From Clavibacter michiganensis subsp. insidiosus (GTDB lineage Bacteria; Actinomycetota; Actinomycetes; Actinomycetales; Microbacteriaceae), in NCBI RefSeq assembly GCF_002240565.1, contig NZ_MZMO01000001.1, positions 3,162,001 to 3,226,000 of the forward strand: a stretch of DNA of 64,000 nucleotides, read 5' to 3'. The notes under the pieces were generated by a model. It did not search any database. It saw only the letters and a program-made list of their open reading frames with translations, and was not told where the DNA came from. Below are positions 10,145-19,211 of the stretch, one piece after another (positions within the stretch are counted from its first letter, which is position 1; each line of letters opens with the position of its first letter). The translations under genes were made by a program, and so were the position numbers.

Positions 10145-11286
10145 TCGCGGTCATCGGCGCGTCGGGCGCCGTCGGGCGCCCCGCGGTGCTCGCCCTCCGC
10201 GCCGCCTCCGACGAGCCGCTCCGGCTCGGCGGGCGCCGCGCGGAGCCGCTCCGCGCGCTCGCCGAGGAGGCGGGCGGCCAGGTCGAGGCCGTGACCGTCG
10301 ACCTGAGGGACGACGACGCGCTCGCGCGCTTCTGCCGCGGCGCCGACGTGGTGGTGCACTGCGCCGCGCCGGCCTTCGCGTTCGGCGACCGGATCGCGGC
10401 GGCCGCGCTCGAGGCGGGCGCCGACTACGTGGACGTCTGCGGCGAGGAGCCCGTGCGCGCGGGCCTCGTCGCGCGCGGCCTCGCCGCCGACGCCGTGCGC
10501 GACGGCCGCCGCGCGGTGGTGTCGACGGGCGTGGTCCCCGGCCTCTCGGGCCTCCTGCCGCGGCTCGCCGCCCAGGGGCTGCGCGGCCCGCTCCGGCTGC
10601 GCGGCTGGGTGGGCGGGGTCGAGGCGTGCTCCCCCGGGGTCGCGCTCGACGTGCCGCTGTCGCTGGCGGCCGGGGGGCCCGGATCCACCGCGTACGGCAC
10701 GCCGCTCGCCGCGTGGTCGGGCGGCCGGCGGGTCGAGCGGGCGCTGCGGGCGGAGGAGGACGCGACGGCGCCGTTCTTCCCGGGCCGGGTCGCGCTCCAG
10801 CCGTACCTGTCGGCCGAGACCGAGCGGATCGCGCGCGGCGCCGGCTTCGCGGAGGCGGAGTGGTGGAACGTGCACCCGGGCCCCGCCGTGCGCGACGCCC
10901 TCAACCGGCTCCCCGCGCTGCTCGCGGGCGACGACGGCGCGACGGCGGCGGCCGACGCGCTCATCCGCGCGGGCGACCTCGACCTCCTCGGGACCCGGCC
11001 CTTCCACGTGCTGGCCGTCTCCGTCCGCGGCACCGACGCCGACGGCGATCCGGTCGAGCGCGCGATCGTGCTGCACAGCGACGACAGCTACGTGCTCGCC
11101 GGCCGTCTCGCCGCGATCACCGTGCGGGAGATCCGCGCGGGCGCCGTGCCCGCGGGCGTCGGCTTCGCGCACGACGTGCTGGATCCGCGGCGCGTCCTCG
11201 ACCTCGTCGCCGCATCGGGCGCGAGCACCGTCACCCGCATCGACGACGCGGGCGACGCGGGCGAGATGGTGGAGGAGGACCTGTGA
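10141..11286 (+). CDS. Saccharopine dehydrogenase-like NAD(P)-binding protein of the NRPS locus
   Basis: A 381-residue protein starting at a GTG that overlaps the NRPS stop by four bases. The N-terminus IAVIGASGAVGRP is a Rossmann nucleotide-binding loop, and the region up to about residue 130 (GADYVDVCGEEPVR) matches the saccharopine dehydrogenase/trans-acting enoyl reductase type of fold. The second half has no motif I can assign. Its place inside the tightly overlapping operon implies a role in tailoring the metallophore, perhaps a redox step on a ring or thioester intermediate. That is inference; substrate and reaction are not visible in the sequence. Coelibactin-type loci also carry a conserved protein of unclear role next to their reductase. 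Confidence 0.8.
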   Translation: MIAVIGASGAVGRPAVLALRAASDEPLRLGGRRAEPLRALAEEAGGQVEAVTVDLRDDDALARFCRGADVVVHCAAPAFAFGDRIAAAALEAGADYVDVCGEEPVRAGLVARGLAADAVRDGRRAVVSTGVVPGLSGLLPRLAAQGLRGPLRLRGWVGGVEACSPGVALDVPLSLAAGGPGSTAYGTPLAAWSGGRRVERALRAEEDATAPFFPGRVALQPYLSAETERIARGAGFAEAEWWNVHPGPAVRDALNRLPALLAGDDGATAAADALIRAGDLDLLGTRPFHVLAVSVRGTDADGDPVERAIVLHSDDSYVLAGRLAAITVREIRAGAVPAGVGFAHDVLDPRRVLDLVAASGASTVTRIDDAGDAGEMVEEDL

Positions 11287-13220
11287 CGCCCGACGCCGCC
11301 CACCGCCCGCTGCGCGTCGTCGTCTGCGGCACCGGCTTCGGCCGCATCCACCTCCGGGCCGTGCTCGCGCGCCCCGAGCTGCGGCTGGTCGGGATCCTCG
11401 CGCGCGGCGGCGACGCCTCCCGCGCGCTCGCGGCCCGGCACGGCGTGCCGCTGTGGACCGACGTCGCCGAGCTGCCCGCCGACGTCGACCTGGCCTCGGT
11501 CGCCGTCGGCTCGGCCGTGCAGGGCGGGCCCGGATCCGAGCTCGTGCTCGCGCTGCTCGCGCGCGGGATCCACGTGCTCCAGGAGCACCCGGCGCACCCC
11601 GACGAGATCACCGCGGCCGCCCGCGCCGCTCGGACGGCTGGCGTCCGCTACCGCCTCTCCACGCACTACCGGCACGTGCGCGCGACCCGCGGCTTCCTCG
11701 CGTCGGCCGAGCGGCTGCGGGCCAGGAGCCCGCTCGTGCACGTGGACGCCGCCGGTCCCGTGCACCTGCTGCAGCCGCTCGTCGACGTCCTCGGCCAGGC
11801 GGTCGGCGGGCTCCGGCCGTGGGCGTTCGCGGATCCCGTCGCGCGCCCGCGCGAGCTGACCGCGCTCGAGACGCGCGCGTCCCCGCTCACCGCGATCGAG
11901 GGCGTGGTCGGCGGCGTCCCGCTCTCCCTGCGCGTGCACGACGAGCTGCATCCCGCCGACCGCGACAACCACGCGCTGCTCTGGCCGCGCATCTCCCTCG
12001 CGTCGGAGGCGGGCGTGCTGACGCTCGCCGACGTGCACGGCCCCGTCACCTGGAGCCCGGCGCTGCACACCCGCCGCGACGCGGCCGGGCGGCTCGACCT
12101 CGACGGGGGTCCCGCCCGGCGCGCCCTGCCGCGCCTCAGCGTCTGGCCGGACGCGCCCGCGCCGACCGCGGGCCAGCTCTTCGACGACGTGTGGCCGGAT
12201 GCGGTCGGGCACGCGCTCGGGGCGCTCGTGGCGGAGATCCGCTCGGGCGACGGCGACGCGCTCCGCTCGGCGCAGGCCGACATCACGATGGCGCGCGCGT
12301 GGGTGGACCTCACCCGGCGGCTCGGCCCGCCGCGGAGCATCCGCCCGGGCGAGCCGCCGCGGGTGACGGCCGAGGCGATCCTGCCCGCGGCGGAGCCGGC
12401 ACCCGGGCGCGGTCCGTCGGGCGGCGCGGCGGCGGGCGGCGCGGCGGCGGGCGCGTCCCCCGGCCCGGCGCCCGCCGACCCCTACGGCCCCGCGGCCGAG
12501 CTCTTCGACCTCGCCGCCGCCGCGCACGCGGAGCTCACGGCCGCCGCGGTGTGCCGGCTCCTCGACGGCCGCGACCTGTCCCAGGCGCCCGTACTCGACC
12601 TCGGGGCGGGGACGGGCGTCATCGCGCGGGCCGTCGCGCGCGCGCACCCGGAGGCGCGGATCGTCGCCGCCGAGCCGTCCGAGCCGCTGCGGGCGGTGCT
12701 GACGGCGCGGATCCTCGACGCCGACGGCCTGCAGGAGCGCGTGACCGTGACCGCCGGATCCGCGCCCGACCTCGACCTGCCCGACCGCCTCTCCGCGGTG
12801 CTCCTCTGCGGCGTGCTCGGCCACCTCGATCCCGGGCAGCGCGCCCGGCTCTGGACCCGCATCGCGGAGCGGTTGCTGCCGGGCGGGGTCGTCGTGGTCG
12901 AGACGATGGGGCTCGAGGCCGGGACGCGCGTGCCCGAGGCGCGCCTGGCCCGCACGAGCGTGGGCGACGACGAGGTCGAGTGGTGGTTCCGGGCGGATCC
13001 CGCGCCCGACGGCCTCCTCGACCTGCGCACGCGCTGGCGCAGCCGCGAGCCCGGCGGCCGGGAGCGCGAGGTGCACGACGCGTACTCCTGGGATCCCGTG
13101 GGCCTCGAGGAGCTCGCCCGGGAGGCCGGCATGGACCTCGTGCGCCTGCCCGCCGCCGCCGGCGCGTCGCTCCCGCTCGGCGCGCTCGTGCCGCGGCCGA
13201 CGGATCCGCCCGCCGGGTGA
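11283..13220 (+). CDS. Thiazolinyl imide reductase fused to a SAM methyltransferase
   Basis: A 645-residue fusion starting at GTG with a GTGA overlap. Residues 1 to about 365 form a Gfo/Idh/MocA-like oxidoreductase of the Irp3/PchG type: VVVCGTGFGRIHLRAV at the nucleotide loop and QEHPAHPDEI near 100, typical of thiazolinyl imide reductases, which reduce a carrier-bound thiazoline to thiazolidine with NADPH. An Ala/Gly/Pro-rich linker (about 370-400) leads to a class I methyltransferase with SAM loop LDLGAGTGVIARA near 440. The last part resembles the stand-alone methyltransferase encoded at 14,115 (shared VEWW/YEWW segments), so the two are probably paralogues. Reductase and methyltransferase are separate proteins or domains in yersiniabactin and pyochelin systems; a direct fusion is unusual. 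It is the last gene before a 97-bp gap. Confidence 0.88.
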   Translation: MTPDAAHRPLRVVVCGTGFGRIHLRAVLARPELRLVGILARGGDASRALAARHGVPLWTDVAELPADVDLASVAVGSAVQGGPGSELVLALLARGIHVLQEHPAHPDEITAAARAARTAGVRYRLSTHYRHVRATRGFLASAERLRARSPLVHVDAAGPVHLLQPLVDVLGQAVGGLRPWAFADPVARPRELTALETRASPLTAIEGVVGGVPLSLRVHDELHPADRDNHALLWPRISLASEAGVLTLADVHGPVTWSPALHTRRDAAGRLDLDGGPARRALPRLSVWPDAPAPTAGQLFDDVWPDAVGHALGALVAEIRSGDGDALRSAQADITMARAWVDLTRRLGPPRSIRPGEPPRVTAEAILPAAEPAPGRGPSGGAAAGGAAAGASPGPAPADPYGPAAELFDLAAAAHAELTAAAVCRLLDGRDLSQAPVLDLGAGTGVIARAVARAHPEARIVAAEPSEPLRAVLTARILDADGLQERVTVTAGSAPDLDLPDRLSAVLLCGVLGHLDPGQRARLWTRIAERLLPGGVVVVETMGLEAGTRVPEARLARTSVGDDEVEWWFRADPAPDGLLDLRTRWRSREPGGREREVHDAYSWDPVGLEELAREAGMDLVRLPAAAGASLPLGALVPRPTDPPAG

Positions 13221-13253
13221 CGCGCCGCCCTCCACACCGCGACGCCCGCTTAT

Positions 13254-13270
13254 CGCGAATCATTCTCATC
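13254..13270 (+). promoter_or_regulatory. Zur-like operator before the thioesterase gene
   Basis: The core GAATCATTCTCATC at 13257-13270 matches 13 of 14 bases of GAATCGTTCTCATC at 29133-29146. On the reverse strand it reads TGAGAATGATTCGCG, close to the actinobacterial Zur consensus TGAAAATGATTTTCA in the left half and centre but weak in the last three bases. It lies about 50 bp upstream of the ATG at 13318, in the only sizeable gap of the NRPS locus. Zur control is inferred from this match and from the known Zur control of coelibactin genes. Confidence 0.6.
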
Positions 13271-13317
13271 AAGGGCTACGCTCCTTCCCGACCGACACCG
13301 CAGCGAGAGGCCGCACC

Positions 13318-14118
13318 ATGATCGAGACCCCGCGCGCCGACGGCGGCTGGCTGCGGCGCGTCGCCGCGACGCCCGATGCCCGCATCCGCCTCGTCTGCCT
13401 GCCGCACGCGGGCGGCGCGGCGTCCGCGTACCGCGGCTGGGCGCCGTTCGCGCCGCGGGGCGTCGAGGTCCTCGCGGTGCAGTACCCGGGCCGCGCGGAC
13501 CGCTACGGCGATCCCGTCAGCCCCGATCTCGCGACGCTCTCCGCCGACGTCGCGGCGGCCGTCGACGCCCTGCCCGACCACCTGCCCGTCGTGCTCTTCG
13601 GGCACAGCATGGGCGCCCTGGTCGCCTACGAGACCGCGCGCGTCCTCGCCGCGCGCGGCCGCCCCGCCGCCCGGCTCGTCGTGTCGGGACGCCGCGCGCC
13701 GACCGTGCGGTGGGGCGGCACCCTGCACCGGCAGGACGACGCCGCGCTCCTCGCCGACCTGGAGCGGCACTCCGGGACGGCGCCCGAGATCCTCGCCGAC
13801 GACGGCATGCGACGCACCGTCCTCGCCTGCCTGCGCGACGACTACCGGCTCGTGGAGACGCACCGCACCGCAGCGGGACCCGGGCCCGGCTGCCCGGTGA
13901 GCGTGTTCAGCGGCGACGCGGATCCCGAGCTGCGGCCCGCCGAGGCCGAGGCGTGGCACCGCCTCGCCGGCGACGCGGCGGCGGGCGGCGACCTCCGGGT
14001 CTTCCGCGGCGGCCACTTCTACCTGGCCGAGCGGCCGGCCGAGGTGGTCGAGGCGATCGTCTCCCTGCTGGATCCCGCGCTCGCGTTCCCCGCCCCGGCG
14101 GAGTCGATGTTCCCGTGA
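13318..14118 (+). CDS. Type II thioesterase
   Basis: A 266-residue alpha/beta hydrolase of the external thioesterase family (GrsT/YbtT type) that removes wrongly loaded acyl or aminoacyl groups from carrier domains. LVCLPHAGGAASAYRGWA near residue 22 is the family N-terminal signature and GHSMGALVAYE around 95-105 holds the nucleophile Ser97; a GGHFYL segment near 241 supplies the catalytic histidine. It has a purine-rich ribosome site (GAGAGG) before the ATG and follows a 97-bp gap carrying a Zur-like box, so it probably starts a second transcription unit. Its stop overlaps the GTG of the next gene. Confidence 0.92.
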   Translation: MIETPRADGGWLRRVAATPDARIRLVCLPHAGGAASAYRGWAPFAPRGVEVLAVQYPGRADRYGDPVSPDLATLSADVAAAVDALPDHLPVVLFGHSMGALVAYETARVLAARGRPAARLVVSGRRAPTVRWGGTLHRQDDAALLADLERHSGTAPEILADDGMRRTVLACLRDDYRLVETHRTAAGPGPGCPVSVFSGDADPELRPAEAEAWHRLAGDAAAGGDLRVFRGGHFYLAERPAEVVEAIVSLLDPALAFPAPAESMFP

Positions 14119-14873
14119 CGCTGGATCTCCAGGACTACTCCCCGGGCGCCGAGTTCTACGACCTCGTTGCCCGACGCCACACGGAGGCGCTCGCGGGCGT
14201 GCTCGCCGAGGCGCTGGCGGGCGCCCCGGCGGGCACGGCAGCCGGCACCGACGCCGACCCCGGGACCGTCGTGGAGCTCGGCGCGGGCACCGGCCGCGTC
14301 ACGCGGCTGCTCGCCGACCTCGTGCCCGACGCGCCGATCCTCGCCGCGGAGCCGTCCCCCGTCATGCGCGCCGTGCTGCGCAGCCGCGTGCACGAGGATC
14401 CCGCCCTGCGCCGCCGGGTCACCATCCGCCCCGAGACGGCGCAGGAGCTCGTGCTGCCCGACCGGATCCGCGCGGTCGTGCTGATCGGCGTCGCCGGCCA
14501 CCTCGGGAGCGACGACCGGGCCGACCTGTGGCGACGCTGCCTCGAGCGGCTGGTGCCCGGCGGCGCGGTCGTCGTCGACCTGATGGGCACGAGCGCGCGC
14601 TCGCTCCCGCCGACGCGCCTCCTGCGCGAGCGCATCGGCACCCAGGACTACGAGTGGTGGACCACGGCCGAGCCCGGCCGCGACGGCGCCACCCGCTTCA
14701 CCACCCGCTGGCTCGTGCTCGACGGCGCGAGGACGGTGCGCGAGGTCCGAGGAGGATACGAATGGCACAGCCTGGACCCGGCGACGCTCGCCCGGGAGGC
14801 GGGCCGGTCGTGGACCGTGCTCCGCGGCGGGGCCGAGGAGGCGGCGACCGAGGTCGCGGTGCTCCGCCGATGA
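14115..14873 (+). CDS. Class I SAM-dependent methyltransferase of the metallophore locus
   Basis: A 252-residue protein starting at GTG (GTGA overlap with the thioesterase). VVELGAGTGRVTRLLAD near residue 50 is the SAM-binding loop and ILAAEPSPVMRAVL follows as motif post I. Like the C-terminal half of the protein encoded at 11,283 it opens with YSPGAEFYDL/YGPAAELFDL-type sequence and contains a conserved EWW segment, so both look like products of one duplication. The substrate is unknown; N- or C-methylation of a thiazolidine or of an aromatic cap would fit the pathway. Its stop overlaps the next ATG (ATGA). Confidence 0.85.
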   Translation: MTLDLQDYSPGAEFYDLVARRHTEALAGVLAEALAGAPAGTAAGTDADPGTVVELGAGTGRVTRLLADLVPDAPILAAEPSPVMRAVLRSRVHEDPALRRRVTIRPETAQELVLPDRIRAVVLIGVAGHLGSDDRADLWRRCLERLVPGGAVVVDLMGTSARSLPPTRLLRERIGTQDYEWWTTAEPGRDGATRFTTRWLVLDGARTVREVRGGYEWHSLDPATLAREAGRSWTVLRGGAEEAATEVAVLRR

Positions 14874-16678
14874 CGGACGCCGCCGACGCGACGACCGCGA
14901 CCCCCGCCGCCGAGGCGCCCACCACGGTCGCCGACGCCGTCCGGTCCGTGCGCGGCCGGCTGGCGGCCGCCGTCCTGGTGCAGGCGGCGGCCTCCGCGAG
15001 CGGGCTCGCCGCGGTCGTCGCCGTCGCCGAGATCGGCCGCGCCGCGGTGTCCGACCCGGGCGGCCCGCCGGCGTGGGGCGCCGTGATCCTCGCCGCCGTC
15101 GCCGGCCTCGCGGGCCTCCTGCTCTCCGCGGCCGCCGACACCCTCACGCACCTCGCCGACGCCGACCTCCAGCTCGACCTCCGGCGCCGGGTCGTCGCGC
15201 GGCTCGGCCGGGTCCCGCTCTCCTGGTTCGACGACCACGACGCCGGCCGGGTGCGCCAGGCCGTGCAGCAGGACGTGGCGGCGCTGCACGCGCTCGTGGC
15301 GCACACGCTGCTCGACGTCACGCGGCTCGTCGTCGTCACCGTCGCGTCGCTCGCCTACCTGCTGACGCTCGACGTGCCGCTCGCGCTCGTGTGCCTCCTG
15401 CCGCTCGTCGCCGGCGTCGCGCTGTTCGCGCGCGCCATGGCGGGTGCCATGTCGTCCATGGCCGAGTACGGGCGCGCGTCGGCCGAGATCGCGGGCAGCG
15501 TGGTGGAGTTCGTCGACGGGATCCAGGTGGTGCGCTCCTTCGGCCGGCCCGGCCGCGCCCACGCCCGCTCCCTGCGGGCGGTCGACGCCTTCGCCGCGTT
15601 CTTCGGCGCCTGGGTCGCGCGGACCACGGCGGCCACCACCGCGTCCTGGCTGACGGTCTCGCCGATCGGCGTGCTCGCCCTCGTCGTCCCCGTGGGCGGC
15701 GCGATGGTCGCGGCGGGCGCGCTCCCCGCCGCCGACCTCGCGCCGTTCCTCCTGCTCGCGCCCGCGATGGCGGCGCCCGTGGGCGTGATCGGCCCGCGCG
15801 CGCAGGCCATCCGGGGCGCCGTCGACGCGGCCGCCTCCGTCGACGAGGTGCTGCGCGCGCCGGCCGAGCCCGCGGTCGCCGACCCGCGCGAGCCCGACGC
15901 CCGCCGCGGCCCGGGCCTCGTGCTCCGCGGCGTCGGCTTCTCCTACGACGGGGAGCGCGACGCGCTCCGGGACGTCGACCTCGACCTGCCCCCAGGATCC
16001 GTGACGGCGGTCGTCGGCCCGTCCGGCTCCGGCAAGTCCACCCTCGCGGCCCTCGTCGCCCGCCTGCGCCTGCCCAGCCGCGGCACCGTGGAGCTCGGCG
16101 GCGTGGACGTGCGCGACGCGACCCCGTCGGCCTGGCACGCCCGGGTCGGCTGCGTGCTCCAGGACACGGTGCTGCTGCGCGACACGGCGCTCGAGAACCT
16201 CCGGCTGGGCCGCCCCGACGCGCCGCTCGACGAGGTGCGCGCCGCCGCCCGGATCGCCCAGGTCGACGACGTCATCGAGGCGCTCTCGGACGGCTACGCC
16301 ACCGTGCTGGATCCGCGCGGCGGCCTCTCCGGCGGCGAGGCCCAGCGCATCGCCCTCGCCCGCGCGCTCGTCGCCGACTGCCCGGTGCTGGTGCTCGACG
16401 AGCCGATGGCGCACGCCGACCCGAGCACGGCCGGGCGCATGCGGCGCGCCCTCGACCACGCGACCCGGGACCGGACCGTGCTGGTCGTCGCGCACCGGCT
16501 GGAGACGGTGGAGCACGCCGACCGCATCGTCGTGATGGACGCGGGCCGCGTCGCGGAGCAGGGCACGCACGCGGAGCTCCTGGCCCGCGACGGCCTGTAC
16601 GCACGGCTCCTCCGCGCGGGCGCGCCCACGGCGACCGGGCCGACGACGACGACCGACACCCCCGGGGAGGGACGCTGA
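14870..16678 (+). CDS. ABC transporter, fused membrane and ATPase domains (YbtP/YbtQ-like)
   Basis: A 602-residue half-transporter with an N-terminal membrane domain (about six helices, residues 30-330) and a C-terminal nucleotide-binding domain. Walker A is GPSGSGKST near residue 382, the signature is LSGGEAQRIALARAL, and Walker B is VLVLDEPMAHAD. It is translationally coupled to its neighbours by ATGA overlaps and should form a heterodimer with the next gene product, like YbtP-YbtQ in yersiniabactin loci or the paired transporters of the coelibactin locus. The direction (export of the free metallophore or import of its metal complex) cannot be read from sequence; Ybt-type pairs act in import although they have the exporter fold. 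Confidence 0.93.
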   Translation: MTDAADATTATPAAEAPTTVADAVRSVRGRLAAAVLVQAAASASGLAAVVAVAEIGRAAVSDPGGPPAWGAVILAAVAGLAGLLLSAAADTLTHLADADLQLDLRRRVVARLGRVPLSWFDDHDAGRVRQAVQQDVAALHALVAHTLLDVTRLVVVTVASLAYLLTLDVPLALVCLLPLVAGVALFARAMAGAMSSMAEYGRASAEIAGSVVEFVDGIQVVRSFGRPGRAHARSLRAVDAFAAFFGAWVARTTAATTASWLTVSPIGVLALVVPVGGAMVAAGALPAADLAPFLLLAPAMAAPVGVIGPRAQAIRGAVDAAASVDEVLRAPAEPAVADPREPDARRGPGLVLRGVGFSYDGERDALRDVDLDLPPGSVTAVVGPSGSGKSTLAALVARLRLPSRGTVELGGVDVRDATPSAWHARVGCVLQDTVLLRDTALENLRLGRPDAPLDEVRAAARIAQVDDVIEALSDGYATVLDPRGGLSGGEAQRIALARALVADCPVLVLDEPMAHADPSTAGRMRRALDHATRDRTVLVVAHRLETVEHADRIVVMDAGRVAEQGTHAELLARDGLYARLLRAGAPTATGPTTTTDTPGEGR

Positions 16679-18420
16679 TGCGCGCGATCGACGAGGCCAG
16701 GCGGACCCTGGGGCCCGCGGGCGAGCGGGAGCTGCGCCCGGTCGTGGCGCGGATGGCGGCCGCGTCCGTGCTGCACGGCGCGGCGGCCCTGTCCCTCGTG
16801 CCGGTGCTGGAGCGGCTCTTCGGCGCGGATCCGGCGTCCGCGTGGCCGTGGATCGCCCTCTTCCTGCTCCTCGCCGCCGCCCACCTCGCCGTGCAGGCCC
16901 GCGCGCAGTCGGCCGCGTTCGGCGCGGGCGTCCGGGCGGCGAACGCGCTGCACCACCGCATCGGCGACCACGTGGTGCGCCTCCCGCTGGCCTGGTTCGA
17001 CGCCACCCATCGCGCGGAGCTGACGGCCGCGGCGGGCGGCAGCGTGCTCGCGTCGATGGGCGTGCCCGCGTACCTGCTGCGTCCGCTCATCACCGCGGCC
17101 GTGGTGCCCGCGGTCATCGCGCTGGGCCTCCTGGTGGTGGATCCCCCGCTCGGCGCCGCCCTGCTCGTGGCCGCGCCCGTGCTCGTGCTGGCCCTCCGCG
17201 TCGGCGGCCGGATCATGGCGCGCGCCGACGCCGAGCGCACCGCGGCGGACACGGGGATCGGCGAGCGCGTCGTCGAGTTCGCGCAGGCCCAGCACGTGCT
17301 GCGCGCGCACGGCCGCACCGGGCGCGACGCGGGCCTCGTCGACGCGATCCTCGTGCGGCACCGCGCCGCGTCCCGCGCGCTCATCGGCCGCACCGTCGCG
17401 GGGCTGGTGGCCTTCGGCGCCGTGATGCGCGTCGTGCTCGTGGTGGCGCTCGTCATCGCGGTCGACCGCGCCGTCGGCGGCCCCGTCGACCCGGGGCGTA
17501 CGGTCGCGGCGCTCGTGCTCGTCTTCCACGCCGCCGACCTCGTGGGCCAGGGGGCGGAGCTGGCGGTCGGCGTGCGCGCCGCGCGCCGCGACGTCCAGGC
17601 CGTGGGCCGGATCCTCGACGCCGCCCCCATCCCCGAGCCGCAGCCCGCCTCGGCGCGCGTGCCCGCCGGCGCCGACGTGGAGCTCGACGGCGTGTCCTTC
17701 TCCTACCCGGGTTCCCGGGCCGAGGCCGTCGCGGGCCTCGACGCCACGCTGCCCGCCGGCCGCATGACCGCGCTCGTGGGGCCGTCCGGATCCGGCAAGA
17801 CCACGGTCGCCCGGCTCCTCGCCCGCGCCGCCGACGTGACCGGCGGATCCGTGCGCATCGGCGGGGTCGACGTCCGCGACATGGCGCTCGCCGACGTGGC
17901 CGCGAACGTGTCCACGGTCTTCCAGGACGTCCACCTGCTCGCGGGCACGCTCGGCGACAACGTACGCATCGCGGATCCCGACGCCGACGACGCCGCCGTG
18001 GTGGACGCGCTGCGCCGCGCCGGCCTGCCGCTCGGCGACGGGCTCGACCTCGACACTCCCGTGGGCGAGGGCGGCCGCCAGCTGTCGGGCGGCCAGCGCC
18101 AGCGCGTCTCGATCGCCCGCGTGCTCCTGAAGGACGCGCCCGTGGTCGTGCTCGACGAGGCCACGGCGGCGCTCGACGCGGAGAGCGCCGCGGCCGTGGG
18201 CGAGGCGATCCGGCTCCTGCGCGGGCACCGCACCCTGCTCGTGATCGCGCACCGGCTCGACACCGTGCGGAGCGCCGACGAGATCCTCGTGCTCGACGGC
18301 GGCCGCCTGGTGCAGCGCGGCACGCACGACGAGCTCGCCGGCGAGCCGGGCGTCTACGCCGAGTTCCTCGCCGACCTCGTCGCGTCGGACGGCTGGCGGG
18401 TGCGGGCCCAGTACTCGTAG
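16678..18420 (+). CDS. ABC transporter, fused membrane and ATPase domains, partner subunit
   Basis: A 580-residue half-transporter paired with the preceding gene (one-base overlap, TGATG). The membrane domain covers about residues 20-320. The ATPase domain carries GPSGSGKTT (near 376), LSGGQRQRVSIARVL and VVVLDEATAALD; unlike its partner it keeps the canonical TAALD D-loop. It closes the metallophore operon. Its last 67 bases run antisense into the 3' end of the acetyltransferase gene on the other strand. Confidence 0.93.
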   Translation: MRAIDEARRTLGPAGERELRPVVARMAAASVLHGAAALSLVPVLERLFGADPASAWPWIALFLLLAAAHLAVQARAQSAAFGAGVRAANALHHRIGDHVVRLPLAWFDATHRAELTAAAGGSVLASMGVPAYLLRPLITAAVVPAVIALGLLVVDPPLGAALLVAAPVLVLALRVGGRIMARADAERTAADTGIGERVVEFAQAQHVLRAHGRTGRDAGLVDAILVRHRAASRALIGRTVAGLVAFGAVMRVVLVVALVIAVDRAVGGPVDPGRTVAALVLVFHAADLVGQGAELAVGVRAARRDVQAVGRILDAAPIPEPQPASARVPAGADVELDGVSFSYPGSRAEAVAGLDATLPAGRMTALVGPSGSGKTTVARLLARAADVTGGSVRIGGVDVRDMALADVAANVSTVFQDVHLLAGTLGDNVRIADPDADDAAVVDALRRAGLPLGDGLDLDTPVGEGGRQLSGGQRQRVSIARVLLKDAPVVVLDEATAALDAESAAAVGEAIRLLRGHRTLLVIAHRLDTVRSADEILVLDGGRLVQRGTHDELAGEPGVYAEFLADLVASDGWRVRAQYS

Positions 18421-19211
18421 CGCGAGGCGGGCGCGAAGCCGAGCCCCTCGTACAGTGCCCGGGCACCGTGGTTCTCGGCCACGACCTGCAGCCAGAGGTC
18501 GGTGATCCCCCGCTCGGCGCCCGCCCGGACCGCGGCTCCCATGGCCGCCCGAGACAGGCCGCGCCGTCGGGCCTCGGGGCGCGTCGCGACGGCGAAGAGC
18601 CCGCCCCAGCCGCCCACGAGCGCGAGGCGCGCGGTGGCGAGCACGCGGTCGCCGTCGCGGACGGCGGCGTACACGGACGGGCCGCGCTCGAGGATCCCGC
18701 GGGCGACGGCGAGCTCCGCGGATCCGCCGCGCCCGTCCACGCTCCACCACGCGTCCAGCCAGGCGTCGTCGGGCGCGTCGGCGACCGCGACCTGGAGCGC
18801 GGGATCCGCGGGCGCCGCGTCCGCCAGGCGCTCGGCCACCGCGCCGGCGTCGGCGACCTGCACGAGCGTGCGCGCCTCGGCCATGTAGCCGCGGGCGGCC
18901 AGCCGGGAGGAGAGGTCGGCCGGCTCCGACGCGGGCGACACCTGCACGCACGCGTCGATCCCCTGGTCGCGCGCGAACGCCTCGACCGCGTCCAGGGCGG
19001 CGTCCGGGTCGTCGACGGGGCCGACCGGGAGCGCCGAGTTCGCGCGCTTCGTCACGCCGCCGGCGGCGCGGAGGGTCCATGCCGCGTGCCGCTCGCGGTG
19101 CTCGGCCGGCCAGCCGCGGTCGGCCAGGTCGTCCAGCAGGGCGGCCGCGGCGCGCGGGTCCATCGCGGTCACGGCGGCGGCTCCGACCCCGGATCCGGCG
19201 TCGAGGCTCAC
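18354..19211 (-). CDS. GNAT family N-acetyltransferase
   Basis: A 285-residue protein from the GTG at 19211, whose first bases overlap the stop of the dipeptidase gene; an internal ATG at 19163 is the alternative start. The C-terminal half has the GNAT acetyl-CoA loop (VATRPEARRRGLSRAAM, about 205-225) followed by LWLQVVAENHGARALYEGLGF, typical of the family. The N-terminal half looks like a degenerate first GNAT repeat. The substrate is unknown. The 3' end overlaps the ABC transporter gene on the opposite strand by 67 bases. Confidence 0.85.
   Translation of the reverse strand: MSLDAGSGVGAAAVTAMDPRAAAALLDDLADRGWPAEHRERHAAWTLRAAGGVTKRANSALPVGPVDDPDAALDAVEAFARDQGIDACVQVSPASEPADLSSRLAARGYMAEARTLVQVADAGAVAERLADAAPADPALQVAVADAPDDAWLDAWWSVDGRGGSAELAVARGILERGPSVYAAVRDGDRVLATARLALVGGWGGLFAVATRPEARRRGLSRAAMGAAVRAGAERGITDLWLQVVAENHGARALYEGLGFAPASRYEYWARTRQPSDATRSARNSA

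Noticed and set aside
13221..13317. DtxR/IdeR iron box before the thioesterase gene
   Set aside because: No TTAGGTTAG-like half sites; the visible element fits a Zur-type site better.
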